64,000 bases of DNA, from assembly GCA_012520915.1 (NCBI GenBank), contig JAAYNJ010000003.1, positions 1-64,000 of the forward strand. Direction: 5' to 3'. Below the pieces are notes generated by a model, which was not told the origin of the DNA, did no database searches, and was given only the letters and a program-made list of their open reading frames with translations. Positions 56,610 to 64,000 of this stretch are shown here, piece after piece. Made by a program: the position numbers and the translations under genes. The number at the start of each line of letters is the position of its first letter. Position 1 is the first letter of the stretch. Source of the stretch: Oscillospiraceae bacterium. GTDB taxonomy: Bacteria; Bacillota; Clostridia; Oscillospirales; Ruminococcaceae.

Positions 56610-57380
56610 ATGAATAGTTTGATTTCATTAGTAGGGAAAGTAGCCGTCATATCGGGCGGCGCTGCGGGCATCGGCCTCGGCACAGCGGAAGTCTTGGCTG
56701 AACACGGTGCAATTGTTGCTTTGCTGGATGTCAGCAAGAAAGGTGAAGAGGCGGCAGAAGCGCTTCGATCCAAGGGCTATCAAGCGGTTTTTTATCTGTG
56801 TGACGTGACAGACGCGAAGTCTTGCCGTGAAACGATTTCCGCAATTGCCGATAAATTTGGCCGTATTGACATCTTGTTTAATAACGCCGGAGTAACTGTG
56901 CGAAAAACAATTGTTGATTTGACGGAGGAAGAATGGGATTTTGTCATTGATGTCGGCTTGAAGGGAACATATCTCCTGTCGAAATATGCCATACCGATTA
57001 TGGCAGCAGGCGGCGGCGGAAGCATCATCAACACCGGTTCCGGCTGGGGGCTTAAAGGCGGAGACCGGGCAGCCGCGTATTGTGCAGTTAAGGGCGGAAT
57101 TGTGAATCTTAGCCGTGCAATGGCAATTGACCACGGGGCACAAAATATTCGGGTCAATTCGGTTTGTCCGGGTGATACGGAGACAGCCATGTTGCGCGAA
57201 GAACAACGTCAGTTAGGTGAAAATGATGAAATCTTTATGCGCAATGCCATCGGTTCACGTCCGTTGCAACGGATTGGAACACCAAGAGACATTGCACATA
57301 CCGTTTTATATTTGGCAAGCGATTTGTCTACATGGGTAACCGGTACGGCTATTCCCGTTGACGGCGGCGGCATTGCCTGA
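56610..57380 (+). CDS. SDR-family NAD(P)-dependent oxidoreductase
   Basis: The 256-residue protein is a classical short-chain dehydrogenase with GGAAGIG loop (16-22), NNAG (91-94), and Ser144, Tyr157 and Lys161 catalytic residues. Asp40 after the second strand favours NAD(H) over NADP(H). ATAGGAG lies six bases before the ATG. It is the first gene of a four-gene operon with P-protein-like subunits. Substrate is not predictable; a hydroxy- or keto-acid or alcohol formed in the pathway of the neighbours is plausible. Arginine codons are mainly CGN, unlike the core genes of this window. Confidence 0.85.
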   Translation: MNSLISLVGKVAVISGGAAGIGLGTAEVLAEHGAIVALLDVSKKGEEAAEALRSKGYQAVFYLCDVTDAKSCRETISAIADKFGRIDILFNNAGVTVRKTIVDLTEEEWDFVIDVGLKGTYLLSKYAIPIMAAGGGGSIINTGSGWGLKGGDRAAAYCAVKGGIVNLSRAMAIDHGAQNIRVNSVCPGDTETAMLREEQRQLGENDEIFMRNAIGSRPLQRIGTPRDIAHTVLYLASDLSTWVTGTAIPVDGGGIA

Positions 57381-57394
57381 TGATGGAGGAGAAT

Positions 57395-58810
57395 ATGAGC
57401 AAGAAAGGTATAGACAGCCACCCATATATTCCGAACTCCGTGCCCGAGATTCGCGAAGAGATGTTGGCGGAATTGGGTTTAAACAGTTTGGAAGATTTGC
57501 ATGTCGAGATTCCGGAAGCATTGCGCTTTAAGGGTCGTCTTGACCTGCCGGAACCCTATGGTTCTGAAGCGGAACTTAGTCGAGAGGTTCGAAAGCTGTT
57601 GAAAAAGAATCAGCCTGCAGGGCAAGCCGTCAGCTTCCTCGGTGGCGGTTGTTGGCAGCACTATGTGCCGGCGGTCTGTGATGAAATTATGAATCGCGCT
57701 GAATTCCTTTCGGGTTATGCCGGTGAACCGTACAACGATCATGGTCGTTTCCAAACACTTTTTGAATATGAATCAATGGTTGCCGAGCTGGTCGATATGG
57801 ATGTGGTTAATGTTCCGACCTTCGATTGGGGTCAGGCGGCAGCCACTTCGGTGAGGATGGCTTCAAGGATTACGGGACGCGACATTGCGCTCGTTGCCGG
57901 AACAATGGGCAGGGAGCGCTTCAAAATCATGACGAATTATTGTGATCCCGATGTCCGCTTAGTCGAAGTTGCCTATGACGACAAGCGCGGGATAATGGAT
58001 TTGACTGATTTGGAAGCGAAATTATCCGCAGATGTGGCAGCGGTCTATTTTGAGAATCCCTCATATCTGGGTTTTCTTGAGACGCAAGGTGAAAAAATTG
58101 CGCAATTAGCTCATGATGTAGGCGCGCTACTGGTTGTAGGTGTTGATCCGTCAAGTCTTGGTGTATTGTCACCGCCGAGTGCATATGGTGCTGATATTGT
58201 TTGCGGCGATTTACAGCCGCTTGGGCAACATGCATATTATGGTGGAAGTCAATCCGGTTTCATTGCCACACGCGATGAGCCGAAATTCGTCTTAGAATTT
58301 CCTTCTCGATTGTTCGGACTGGTTCCAACACGGGTCGAAGGAGAGTACGGTTTTGGCGATGTTGCCTACAATCGAACCTCTTTCGGCAATTTGCGCGAAA
58401 AAGGTAAAGAGTATGTCGGTACACAGACGTCCTTGATCGCAATTGTTGCCGGAGTCTATCTTGCTTTGATGGGTCCGGAAGGAATGCGCGAAATTGGTGA
58501 GACAATCGTCCAACAGACAACGTATCTGCGTGAAAAGTTAAGCGCTATTCCGGGTGTCAATCCAAATCGTTTTGACCACCCCGTCTTTAAAGAATTTGTC
58601 GTTGATTTTTCGGCGACGGGCTTAACCGTTGCAGAGATTAATCAGGCACTACTCGAAAAAGGCATTTTTGGAGGTCACGACCTGTCAACAGATTTCCTGC
58701 AATTAGGACAATCCGCTCTGTATTGTGTGACGGAGATACATCGGAAGGCTGATTTGGATTATCTTGTCAGCAGTTTGACAAAAGTTATTGCTGAATTGAG
58801 GGGGGAATAG
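57395..58810 (+). CDS. Divergent GcvPA-like subunit (glycine decarboxylase family)
   Basis: The 471-residue protein resembles the N-terminal subunit of two-part glycine dehydrogenase. Features include YIPNSVPEIREEMLAELGL, IPEALRFKGRLDLPEPYGSE, the VSFLGGGCWQHYVPAVCDEI segment, and LGFLETQGEKIAQLAHDVGA. However, the block usually written ASMYDGATA is VPTFDWGQAA here, and the usual TREQHIRREKATSNICT region is replaced by NLREKGKEYVGTQTS. The substrate may therefore differ from glycine. I chose the ATG at 57395, with ATGGAGGAG three bases upstream; an earlier in-frame ATG lacks a site. gcvPB follows three bases after. Confidence 0.82.
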   Translation: MSKKGIDSHPYIPNSVPEIREEMLAELGLNSLEDLHVEIPEALRFKGRLDLPEPYGSEAELSREVRKLLKKNQPAGQAVSFLGGGCWQHYVPAVCDEIMNRAEFLSGYAGEPYNDHGRFQTLFEYESMVAELVDMDVVNVPTFDWGQAAATSVRMASRITGRDIALVAGTMGRERFKIMTNYCDPDVRLVEVAYDDKRGIMDLTDLEAKLSADVAAVYFENPSYLGFLETQGEKIAQLAHDVGALLVVGVDPSSLGVLSPPSAYGADIVCGDLQPLGQHAYYGGSQSGFIATRDEPKFVLEFPSRLFGLVPTRVEGEYGFGDVAYNRTSFGNLREKGKEYVGTQTSLIAIVAGVYLALMGPEGMREIGETIVQQTTYLREKLSAIPGVNPNRFDHPVFKEFVVDFSATGLTVAEINQALLEKGIFGGHDLSTDFLQLGQSALYCVTEIHRKADLDYLVSSLTKVIAELRGE

Positions 58811-58813
58811 CCA

Positions 58814-60379
58814 ATGAAACGAATTAAACGAGACGGATTGGTCCGGCAATTTCATCAGGCCAGCTGGAATGAACCGATTATTTTTGAATTGAGTCAACCT
58901 GGTGAGCGGGGAGTTCGAGTATCCGCTGCCGAGGCTGAGGTTCAGGCTGCCGTCGGTGAAGTGAATAAGCTGATACCGCAACATATGCAGCGAAAACACC
59001 TGAATCTGCCCGAGATTAATCAGAAACGTGTGCTGACGCACTATTTGCGTTTGTCTCAAGAAACTTTGGGCGGAGACCTCAATCCCGAGATTGGTCAGGG
59101 TACCTGTACCGTAAAATACAATCCGACAATTAACGACAAGTTGGCGGGAGTTCCGGAATTGGCCGGCATGCATCCGCTACAGAACCCGGAAACCGCTCAG
59201 GGTATTTTGGAAATTATTTACCGGACAGACCTGATGATGCGGGCAATATCGGGTCTTGATGCGTTCAGCTTTCAGCCGGGAGGCGGTTCGCAGGCGACAA
59301 TGACAATGGCTTCTATTGTACGAATGTTTCATCGTTTGCGCGGAGAAGAGGAGCAACGGGATGAGGTCATCACGACCCTGTTTTCACATCCATCCGATGC
59401 CGCGGCACCGGCATTGAAGGGGTATCGCATCATTCATATTCCACCGAATGAATGCGGATTGCCGGATTACGAGGCTTTCCGTGCGGCTGTCGGTCCAAAG
59501 ACCGCCGCTTTCGTGGTGGCCAATCCGGAGGATACCGGTTTGTATAACCCGCGTGTAGCAGAATTCACAAAATTGGTTCATGATGCCGGTGGTTTGAATT
59601 GTTATGATCAGGCGAATGCCAACGGCCTGTTCGGTGTTGCGCGTGCACGAGAAGCCGGTTTCGATATGTGTTATTTCAATCTGCATAAGTCATTCGGCGC
59701 ACCTCACGGCTGTGGCGGTCCCGGATGCGGCGCAATCGGTGTTACTGCTGCATTACGTGATTACCTGCCGGTGCCTTTGGTTGTCAAAAGCGAGTCAGGC
59801 GACTATGTATTGGACGAGGATTTGGCACACACTATCGGCAAGGTCAGATCGTTTCACGGCACACCGCAGGTTGTCTTAAAATCCTATGCGTGGATAATGA
59901 GTCTTGGCGCGGACGGTCTTTACGAAGTTGCAAAGGTTGCGGCGCTGAATAATGCGTATTTGCAGCATCAACTGCTTAAAGACCCGGATATCGACTTGCC
60001 TTTTAATTCGTCCTTACAACGCATTGAGCAAGTTCGTTATTCCGTCAGCAAGTTGACGGAAAAAACCGGTTTTTCCTCCGGCGATATTTCGAATCGTATG
60101 ATGGACTTCGGTCTTCACATCTGGTCGAGTCACCATCCTTATTATGTACCGGATCCGTTGACGCTTGAACCCACTGAATCACCGTCGCGTGCGGATTTAG
60201 ATGAGTATGCGGCAACACTCCGCCACGTTATCCGTGAGTGCTATGAAAACCCGGAGCTTATTCGGACAGCACCGCACCGGAGCACAATTCATCAAGTGGA
60301 TGAATCGAACCTTGACGATCCCGATTCATGGTGTCCGACTTGGCGTGTCTATCTAAGGAAGGTTGACGACAAAAAATGA
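58814..60379 (+). CDS. Divergent GcvPB-like subunit (PLP-binding)
   Basis: The 521-residue protein is like the C-terminal subunit of two-part glycine dehydrogenase. The PLP lysine is Lys292 in FNLHKSFGAPHGCGGPG. N-terminal IIFELSQPGERGVRVS and GTCTVKYNPTIND match the family. In the usual DSAHGTNPASA block this protein instead has SHPSDAAAPALKG, and QPAAGAHGELTG is QPGGGSQATMTM, so the pocket around the substrate differs. It is longer than the typical 480 residues by a C-terminal extension. The gene overlaps the next in ATGA. Confidence 0.82.
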   Translation: MKRIKRDGLVRQFHQASWNEPIIFELSQPGERGVRVSAAEAEVQAAVGEVNKLIPQHMQRKHLNLPEINQKRVLTHYLRLSQETLGGDLNPEIGQGTCTVKYNPTINDKLAGVPELAGMHPLQNPETAQGILEIIYRTDLMMRAISGLDAFSFQPGGGSQATMTMASIVRMFHRLRGEEEQRDEVITTLFSHPSDAAAPALKGYRIIHIPPNECGLPDYEAFRAAVGPKTAAFVVANPEDTGLYNPRVAEFTKLVHDAGGLNCYDQANANGLFGVARAREAGFDMCYFNLHKSFGAPHGCGGPGCGAIGVTAALRDYLPVPLVVKSESGDYVLDEDLAHTIGKVRSFHGTPQVVLKSYAWIMSLGADGLYEVAKVAALNNAYLQHQLLKDPDIDLPFNSSLQRIEQVRYSVSKLTEKTGFSSGDISNRMMDFGLHIWSSHHPYYVPDPLTLEPTESPSRADLDEYAATLRHVIRECYENPELIRTAPHRSTIHQVDESNLDDPDSWCPTWRVYLRKVDDKK

Positions 60380-61500
60380 GAAAATTGGGTCTGATTATTA
60401 ATCCGATCGCCGGTATGGGAGGACAAGTCGGACTCAAAGGCACGGATGGCACTGAGATACTGAAACAGGCAATATCCCTTGGGGCGATTCCGTCGGCGAC
60501 ACAAAAGGCAGAGCGCTGCCTTCGTCTATTGGTACTGGAATCGGATATTTGCTGGTTGACTGCCGAAGGTGCAATGGGAGAAGACCTTTTGCGAACATTC
60601 GGCCAGTCGCCGCATATTCTTTACCCGATCGATCGGAAAGAAACAACAGCTGCCGACACACAACGAACAGCAGAGTTGATGAAAGATGCCGGTGTGGAAC
60701 TCATACTATTCGCCGGAGGTGACGGTACTGCCAGAAATATTGTGGCGGTTGTGGGTACGGATGTACCTGTTATCGGCATTCCTGCCGGGGTAAAGATTTG
60801 TTCGCCTGTATTCGGAAAAACACCGGAAGCGACCGGGCAGTTGTTGAATCGCTGGTTGAAACGGACAGAGCCTCAAACGATTTTGCGTGAAGTCTTGGAT
60901 TTAGATGAGGCTCTCGTCAGACAGGATCGAATTGAAACGGATTTGTTCGGTTATCTGCGAGTTCCGGCAGAACCGGACTATGTGCAAAACCGCAAGGCGC
61001 CTACACCGCTGAGTGAGCGCGACAGTCAGATGGCGATTGCGCTCGATATTTTGGACGAATTGCCGAAAGACTACCTTTGCATTGTCGGTCCGGGAAGCAC
61101 AACTTCCGCATTGCTTCAGATGTTGGGATTGCCGATGACCTTGATGGGTGTCGATGTGATTAAAAACGGAGAATTGATTGCCAAGGATTGTGCGGAAGCG
61201 GATTTGCTTCGTTTGTTGGAAACCAACCCTGCTTGGCTTGTGCTTACACCGACCGGCGGTCAAGGATATTTGTTGGGACGCGGCAATCAACAAATCAGTG
61301 CGAAGGTCTTGAAACGGTTGACAGTTGCAGACTTGAAAATAGTAGCGACTCAAGAGAAATTGATTTCTCTGGAATCTCGTCCCTTGCTGATTGATACGGG
61401 AGATGCGGATGTAGATAATTATTATTCCGGATATTATCGGGCAAAGACCGGATATCACAACGAAATGATGGTAAAAGTGAAAGGACCGCTCAACCGTTAA
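60376..61500 (+). CDS. ATP-NAD kinase family protein (COG3199 type)
   Basis: The 374-residue protein has the NAD kinase/diacylglycerol kinase GGDGTARN motif and begins GLIINPIAGMGGQVGLKGT. It belongs to the longer, divergent ATP-NAD kinase group (also called AcoX-like), some of which lie beside catabolic operons. A role as an NADP+ maker is not certain. The ATG overlaps the stop of gcvPB in ATGA, so it is translationally coupled, and the product may supply a cofactor or phosphorylate another substrate of the pathway. Codon use is like the other three genes. Confidence 0.8.
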   Translation: MRKLGLIINPIAGMGGQVGLKGTDGTEILKQAISLGAIPSATQKAERCLRLLVLESDICWLTAEGAMGEDLLRTFGQSPHILYPIDRKETTAADTQRTAELMKDAGVELILFAGGDGTARNIVAVVGTDVPVIGIPAGVKICSPVFGKTPEATGQLLNRWLKRTEPQTILREVLDLDEALVRQDRIETDLFGYLRVPAEPDYVQNRKAPTPLSERDSQMAIALDILDELPKDYLCIVGPGSTTSALLQMLGLPMTLMGVDVIKNGELIAKDCAEADLLRLLETNPAWLVLTPTGGQGYLLGRGNQQISAKVLKRLTVADLKIVATQEKLISLESRPLLIDTGDADVDNYYSGYYRAKTGYHNEMMVKVKGPLNR

Positions 61501-61701
61501 CGGCAACCTGATGACTAAAATGGCTGCATTACTGAGGCAAAAGTTGAAGTATCCGAGGTATCCAGATGATGTCGATCATCCACAAATTAGTTATAAAAAT
61601 TTCAGGCAAATTTAAATAAATCCCTTTAACATCCCTGGTAAAGGTAAATAAGTAAGGAGTTAAAGCGGCGTTATAATAAATGAAGTTATCCGCAAGGATA
61701 T

Positions 61702-61729
61702 GTGGGTTCGAATCCCACCTCCTCCGCCA
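61702..61729 (+). repeat. 28-bp direct repeat, copy 2 (tRNA-Ser 3' end fragment, candidate attR)
   Basis: An exact copy of the last 28 bases of tRNA-Ser(CGA), starting with GTGGGTTCGAATCCC and ending in CCA, stands without the rest of the tRNA. The upstream bases do not match the tRNA. It is followed by a diverged copy of the tRNA terminator, so the similarity extends past the exact repeat. Confidence 0.8.
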
Positions 61730-61737
61730 GATAGAAA

Positions 61738-61769
61738 GACCTGCGGTCAATGACTGCAGGCTTTTCTTT
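61738..61769 (+). terminator. Intrinsic terminator after the tRNA-Ser fragment
   Basis: CCTGCGGTCA (61740-61749) pairs with TGACTGCAGG (61751-61760) around one base, with one G-T pair, followed by CTTTTCTTT. It is similar to the terminator at 56274-56312 and probably ends the four-gene operon. Confidence 0.75.
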
Positions 61770-62217
61770 GAAATAAGCCCGGAACCGATTAACGCCTATC
61801 AGACGAAGCTGATTTAGAACATAAATCCGGATGCCCGTAGATACGTCGCTGAAAAACATCTTTTGCCAAGCCGTTGGTTGATAAACGGAAACGGCTGAAG
61901 TTTTAATCTGTATTGCTGTTTCTATCTTTAAAATAGCATGAAATATCAACTTGAAGAGAAGGCCATATTTTTAAACCCCATTATCTGAAAAAGACAATTT
62001 ATAAGTTCCGGGGATTGAGTGTCAGTACCAGTACCAATCTCATTCTCACTATCAGTTTCATTATCATTATCAGGTTTTTTTGCTTTTTAAAATAACCATT
62101 TGCTTTTATGTCGCCTTTTGTCGCGGCTTTAACTGTCTTTAAATACGGGATAATATCGAGAGTAAAGGCGGTTTTCGTAAAATTTGCTTTTCAGGATTTT
62201 GTAAATAGAATTAATTT

Positions 62218-62346
62218 TTCGTCAAACGAATTATTATATTGTTAAACATAGTTTGAAACGGTCATTAAAAGAGAGCTCGGGATGTTAGCCTGAAGCAGCA
62301 AACCCGTAAGAAACCGTTAGATTCTTGACTCCGGCTGCTCTTTTTT
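62218..62346 (+). ncRNA. Possible structured RNA or complex terminator
   Basis: A TCAAAC (62221-62227) with GTTTGA (62251-62256) hairpin is followed by AGAGC (62272-62276), which pairs with GCTCT (62337-62341), and by AGCAGC (62294-62299), which pairs with GCTGCT (62334-62339). The two later pairings exclude each other and the 3' arm is followed by six T. There is no plus-strand gene behind it. It could be a small RNA with its terminator or a terminator for both strands. No promoter of good quality is seen. Confidence 0.3.
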
Positions 62347-62441
62347 AAGCTCCTTAAAAATGTAACGGGCTCTGCCAACCTTGAGGGAATGGAATTTATC
62401 TTCACTAAGAATGCAATGAATAATTTTCCGGCGCCAAACTA

Positions 62442-63977
62442 TTATTCCTGATTGCATAGAGGCGACACTTCTACTTTAAAAGGAAGCCGGTCAAGAATAT
62501 CGCGCTTTATGTCTATCCCCGGATTTACTTCTATTAACTCCAAACCGCTCTCAATCAAACGAAACACACAGCGCTCGGTTACATACAATATCCTCTGCCC
62601 GTTCTTTATGGCTTGTTGAGCGGAAAAACTGATGCTGTGGATTTCATTCTTAAATTTCGGAATGCTTCCTTCGCTGTTAATGCAAACAATCCCGTCCTTT
62701 TCTACTGTCTCCAACCCCTTTGTATTAAAGGACAGGCAGAACACCACTGTCTTTGAAGCGGATGCGATGTTGGCGAACCCGCCTATTCCCGTGAATGTAT
62801 CCGGCCCTCTATGAGAGTTGACGTTGCCGAATCGGTCAACCTCCAATGCGCCCAAAAAGCATATATCCAGACCTCCGCCGTCATAGAAGTCGAACTGCAT
62901 GGACATATCATAGATGGAATCTGCGCCGATTATTGCGCCGAAAGCATGACCTGACGCCGGAAGTCCTCCGATACCGCCCGATTCTACGGTGAGGGTGATA
63001 TCTTTAATAATTCCGGATTTGGATGCGTATTTTCCCACCATCTCCGGTATTCCTATACCTATATTGACTATGTCTCCGCACTTAAGCTCCCGGACTGCAC
63101 GCCGACCGATGATATCCGCGGTGCTGTCTTTGCGGTTTATTAATTTTGCGTCCCCCGCATGAACCCTCTTAAACCAATATTGCATGTGGTTAACCGGCAC
63201 ATGGATATCGCCGGACAGTGTTTGCGTTGCCTTGTTTTCAGCATTCGGCTCACACACCACAATCGCGTCCACCAATGCGCCGGGGACGATTACATTCCAC
63301 GGGCGGCCGAATTCATGGCTGACACGATCCACCTGGACGATTACTTTCCCGTTGTTTGCCTTGGTAGCCTGCGCTACCGATAGAGCGTCCACCGTCACAC
63401 ATTCGTTTTCAAACGAGATGTTTCCGTTCGGATCGACGGTTGTGCCTTTAATAATAGCAATGTCAAATTTCGGCAGCCTATAGTAGAGATATTCCTCGTC
63501 ATCAATTGTTACCAAGCGGACCATGTCGTCGTCCTTGGAGATATCGTTTATCCCCGGACCTTCCACGCGCGGGTCGACAAATATGCCCGGACCCACTTTG
63601 GAGAGATAACCCGGCAGTCCGCCGGCCTGGGCTCTTATTGCCTGGGAGATTGCTCCCATAGGAAGATTATAGGCCTCAAATTTGTTCTGTAACGCCAGTT
63701 GTTTGGTACTGACCATGCTGCCATAGTGACCGAAGATTACTTTTCTGACTGCACCTGCGCGGATATACGGTTCACCCAATTGATTCTCGTCCCAATTGCC
63801 GTATCCGGACTGAGAGATTATCGTGAGGTTTTTTGGAGAACAGGTTTCCTTGAAGCGTTCATATATCTGCTTATGTATCTCCTCGGCGTTGGAAAGAGCA
63901 AGAAACGCATTGACGCAGATACAGTCGCCGTCCTTAATCATCTCAACCGCTTGTTTTGCATCCATTATCCGGAACAT
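62442..63977 (-). CDS. Acetate/propionate CoA-transferase family protein
   Basis: The 511-residue protein is a fused family I CoA-transferase with both alpha and beta parts. The active-site region is LTVESGGIGGLPASG, with the Glu that forms the CoA thioester, and the GPGIFVDPRVEGPG segment lies in the first half. It resembles propionate CoA-transferase (Pct) and YdiF, which transfer CoA between acetate, propionate and other short acyl groups in fermentation. GGAGGT is eight bases before the ATG. The end of the operon is seen, but upstream genes are beyond the window. The precise acyl substrates are unknown. Confidence 0.9.
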   Translation of the reverse strand: MFRIMDAKQAVEMIKDGDCICVNAFLALSNAEEIHKQIYERFKETCSPKNLTIISQSGYGNWDENQLGEPYIRAGAVRKVIFGHYGSMVSTKQLALQNKFEAYNLPMGAISQAIRAQAGGLPGYLSKVGPGIFVDPRVEGPGINDISKDDDMVRLVTIDDEEYLYYRLPKFDIAIIKGTTVDPNGNISFENECVTVDALSVAQATKANNGKVIVQVDRVSHEFGRPWNVIVPGALVDAIVVCEPNAENKATQTLSGDIHVPVNHMQYWFKRVHAGDAKLINRKDSTADIIGRRAVRELKCGDIVNIGIGIPEMVGKYASKSGIIKDITLTVESGGIGGLPASGHAFGAIIGADSIYDMSMQFDFYDGGGLDICFLGALEVDRFGNVNSHRGPDTFTGIGGFANIASASKTVVFCLSFNTKGLETVEKDGIVCINSEGSIPKFKNEIHSISFSAQQAIKNGQRILYVTERCVFRLIESGLELIEVNPGIDIKRDILDRLPFKVEVSPLCNQE

Positions 63978-64000
63978 GTGTACGCACCTCCCGATAGTTT

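Larger units (their letters stand above)
61501..62441. other. Gene-poor stretch between the operon and the CoA-transferase gene
   Basis: About 940 bases. It holds the second 28-bp tRNA repeat (61702-61729), a terminator (61738-61769), imperfect six-base-type repeats around 62021-62073 and a structured stretch at 62218-62346. A minus frame open at 61946-62086 without a start codon reads PDNDNETDSENEIGTGTDTQ near its beginning and is probably a decayed gene tail. The minus frame through the tRNA fragment is a common false reading. Confidence 0.5.

Overview
The window looks like the replication-origin region of a Bacillota (Firmicutes) chromosome, most likely an anaerobic member of the Clostridia. 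The evidence is the order rpmH-rnpA-yidD-yidC-jag-mnmE-mnmG-rsmG reading left and dnaA-dnaN-recF-remB-gyrB-gyrA reading right from about 30.1 kb, a nearby parAB operon with two parS sites, a V-type ATPase operon in the ntpFIKECGABD order, a pyruvate phosphate dikinase and a propionate/acetate-type CoA-transferase. Core genes use mostly AGA/AGG for arginine and very often start with TTG or GTG. The species cannot be named from the sequence.

Layout: 0-3.2 kb holds a tRNA-Pro, a metallo-beta-lactamase-fold hydrolase, a nicotinamidase-like hydrolase and a DUF4349 lipoprotein. 3.2-12 kb is a nine-gene V-ATPase operon on the minus strand; the proteolipid keeps the residues that bind Na+ in Enterococcus NtpK. 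12-23 kb carries an M32 carboxypeptidase, a zinc-ribbon membrane protein with a 27-bp tandem repeat, citrate synthase with an unknown membrane protein, an XRE regulator, an E2-acyltransferase-like protein without the catalytic motif, a GDPD, a NUDIX hydrolase, an FMN reductase and a FemX-like ligase. 22.5-39 kb is the origin core, with divergent promoters of near-consensus form for rpmH and dnaA. 39-56 kb holds a DUF1538 membrane protein paired with a double-PII protein, a TPR/LRR lipoprotein, a TIR-membrane protein, ppdK, glmU, prs, proC, two tRNAs, serS and parAB.

From 56.2 to 61.7 kb the character changes. A complete tRNA-Ser(CGA) is followed by a four-gene operon: an SDR oxidoreductase, two divergent glycine-decarboxylase-like subunits (GcvPA and GcvPB) and an ATP-NAD-kinase-like protein. 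After these, an exact 28-bp copy of the tRNA-Ser 3' end recurs with a diverged copy of its terminator. This operon uses CGN arginine codons, has no gcvT, gcvH or lpd beside it, and has P-protein subunits that differ at normally conserved sites. It is the best candidate here for an acquired and uncharacterised system. The window ends with a minus-strand CoA-transferase.

Start sites were chosen from Shine-Dalgarno spacing and family N-termini. Family names are from recognition of motifs and sequence resemblance; no database search was run.
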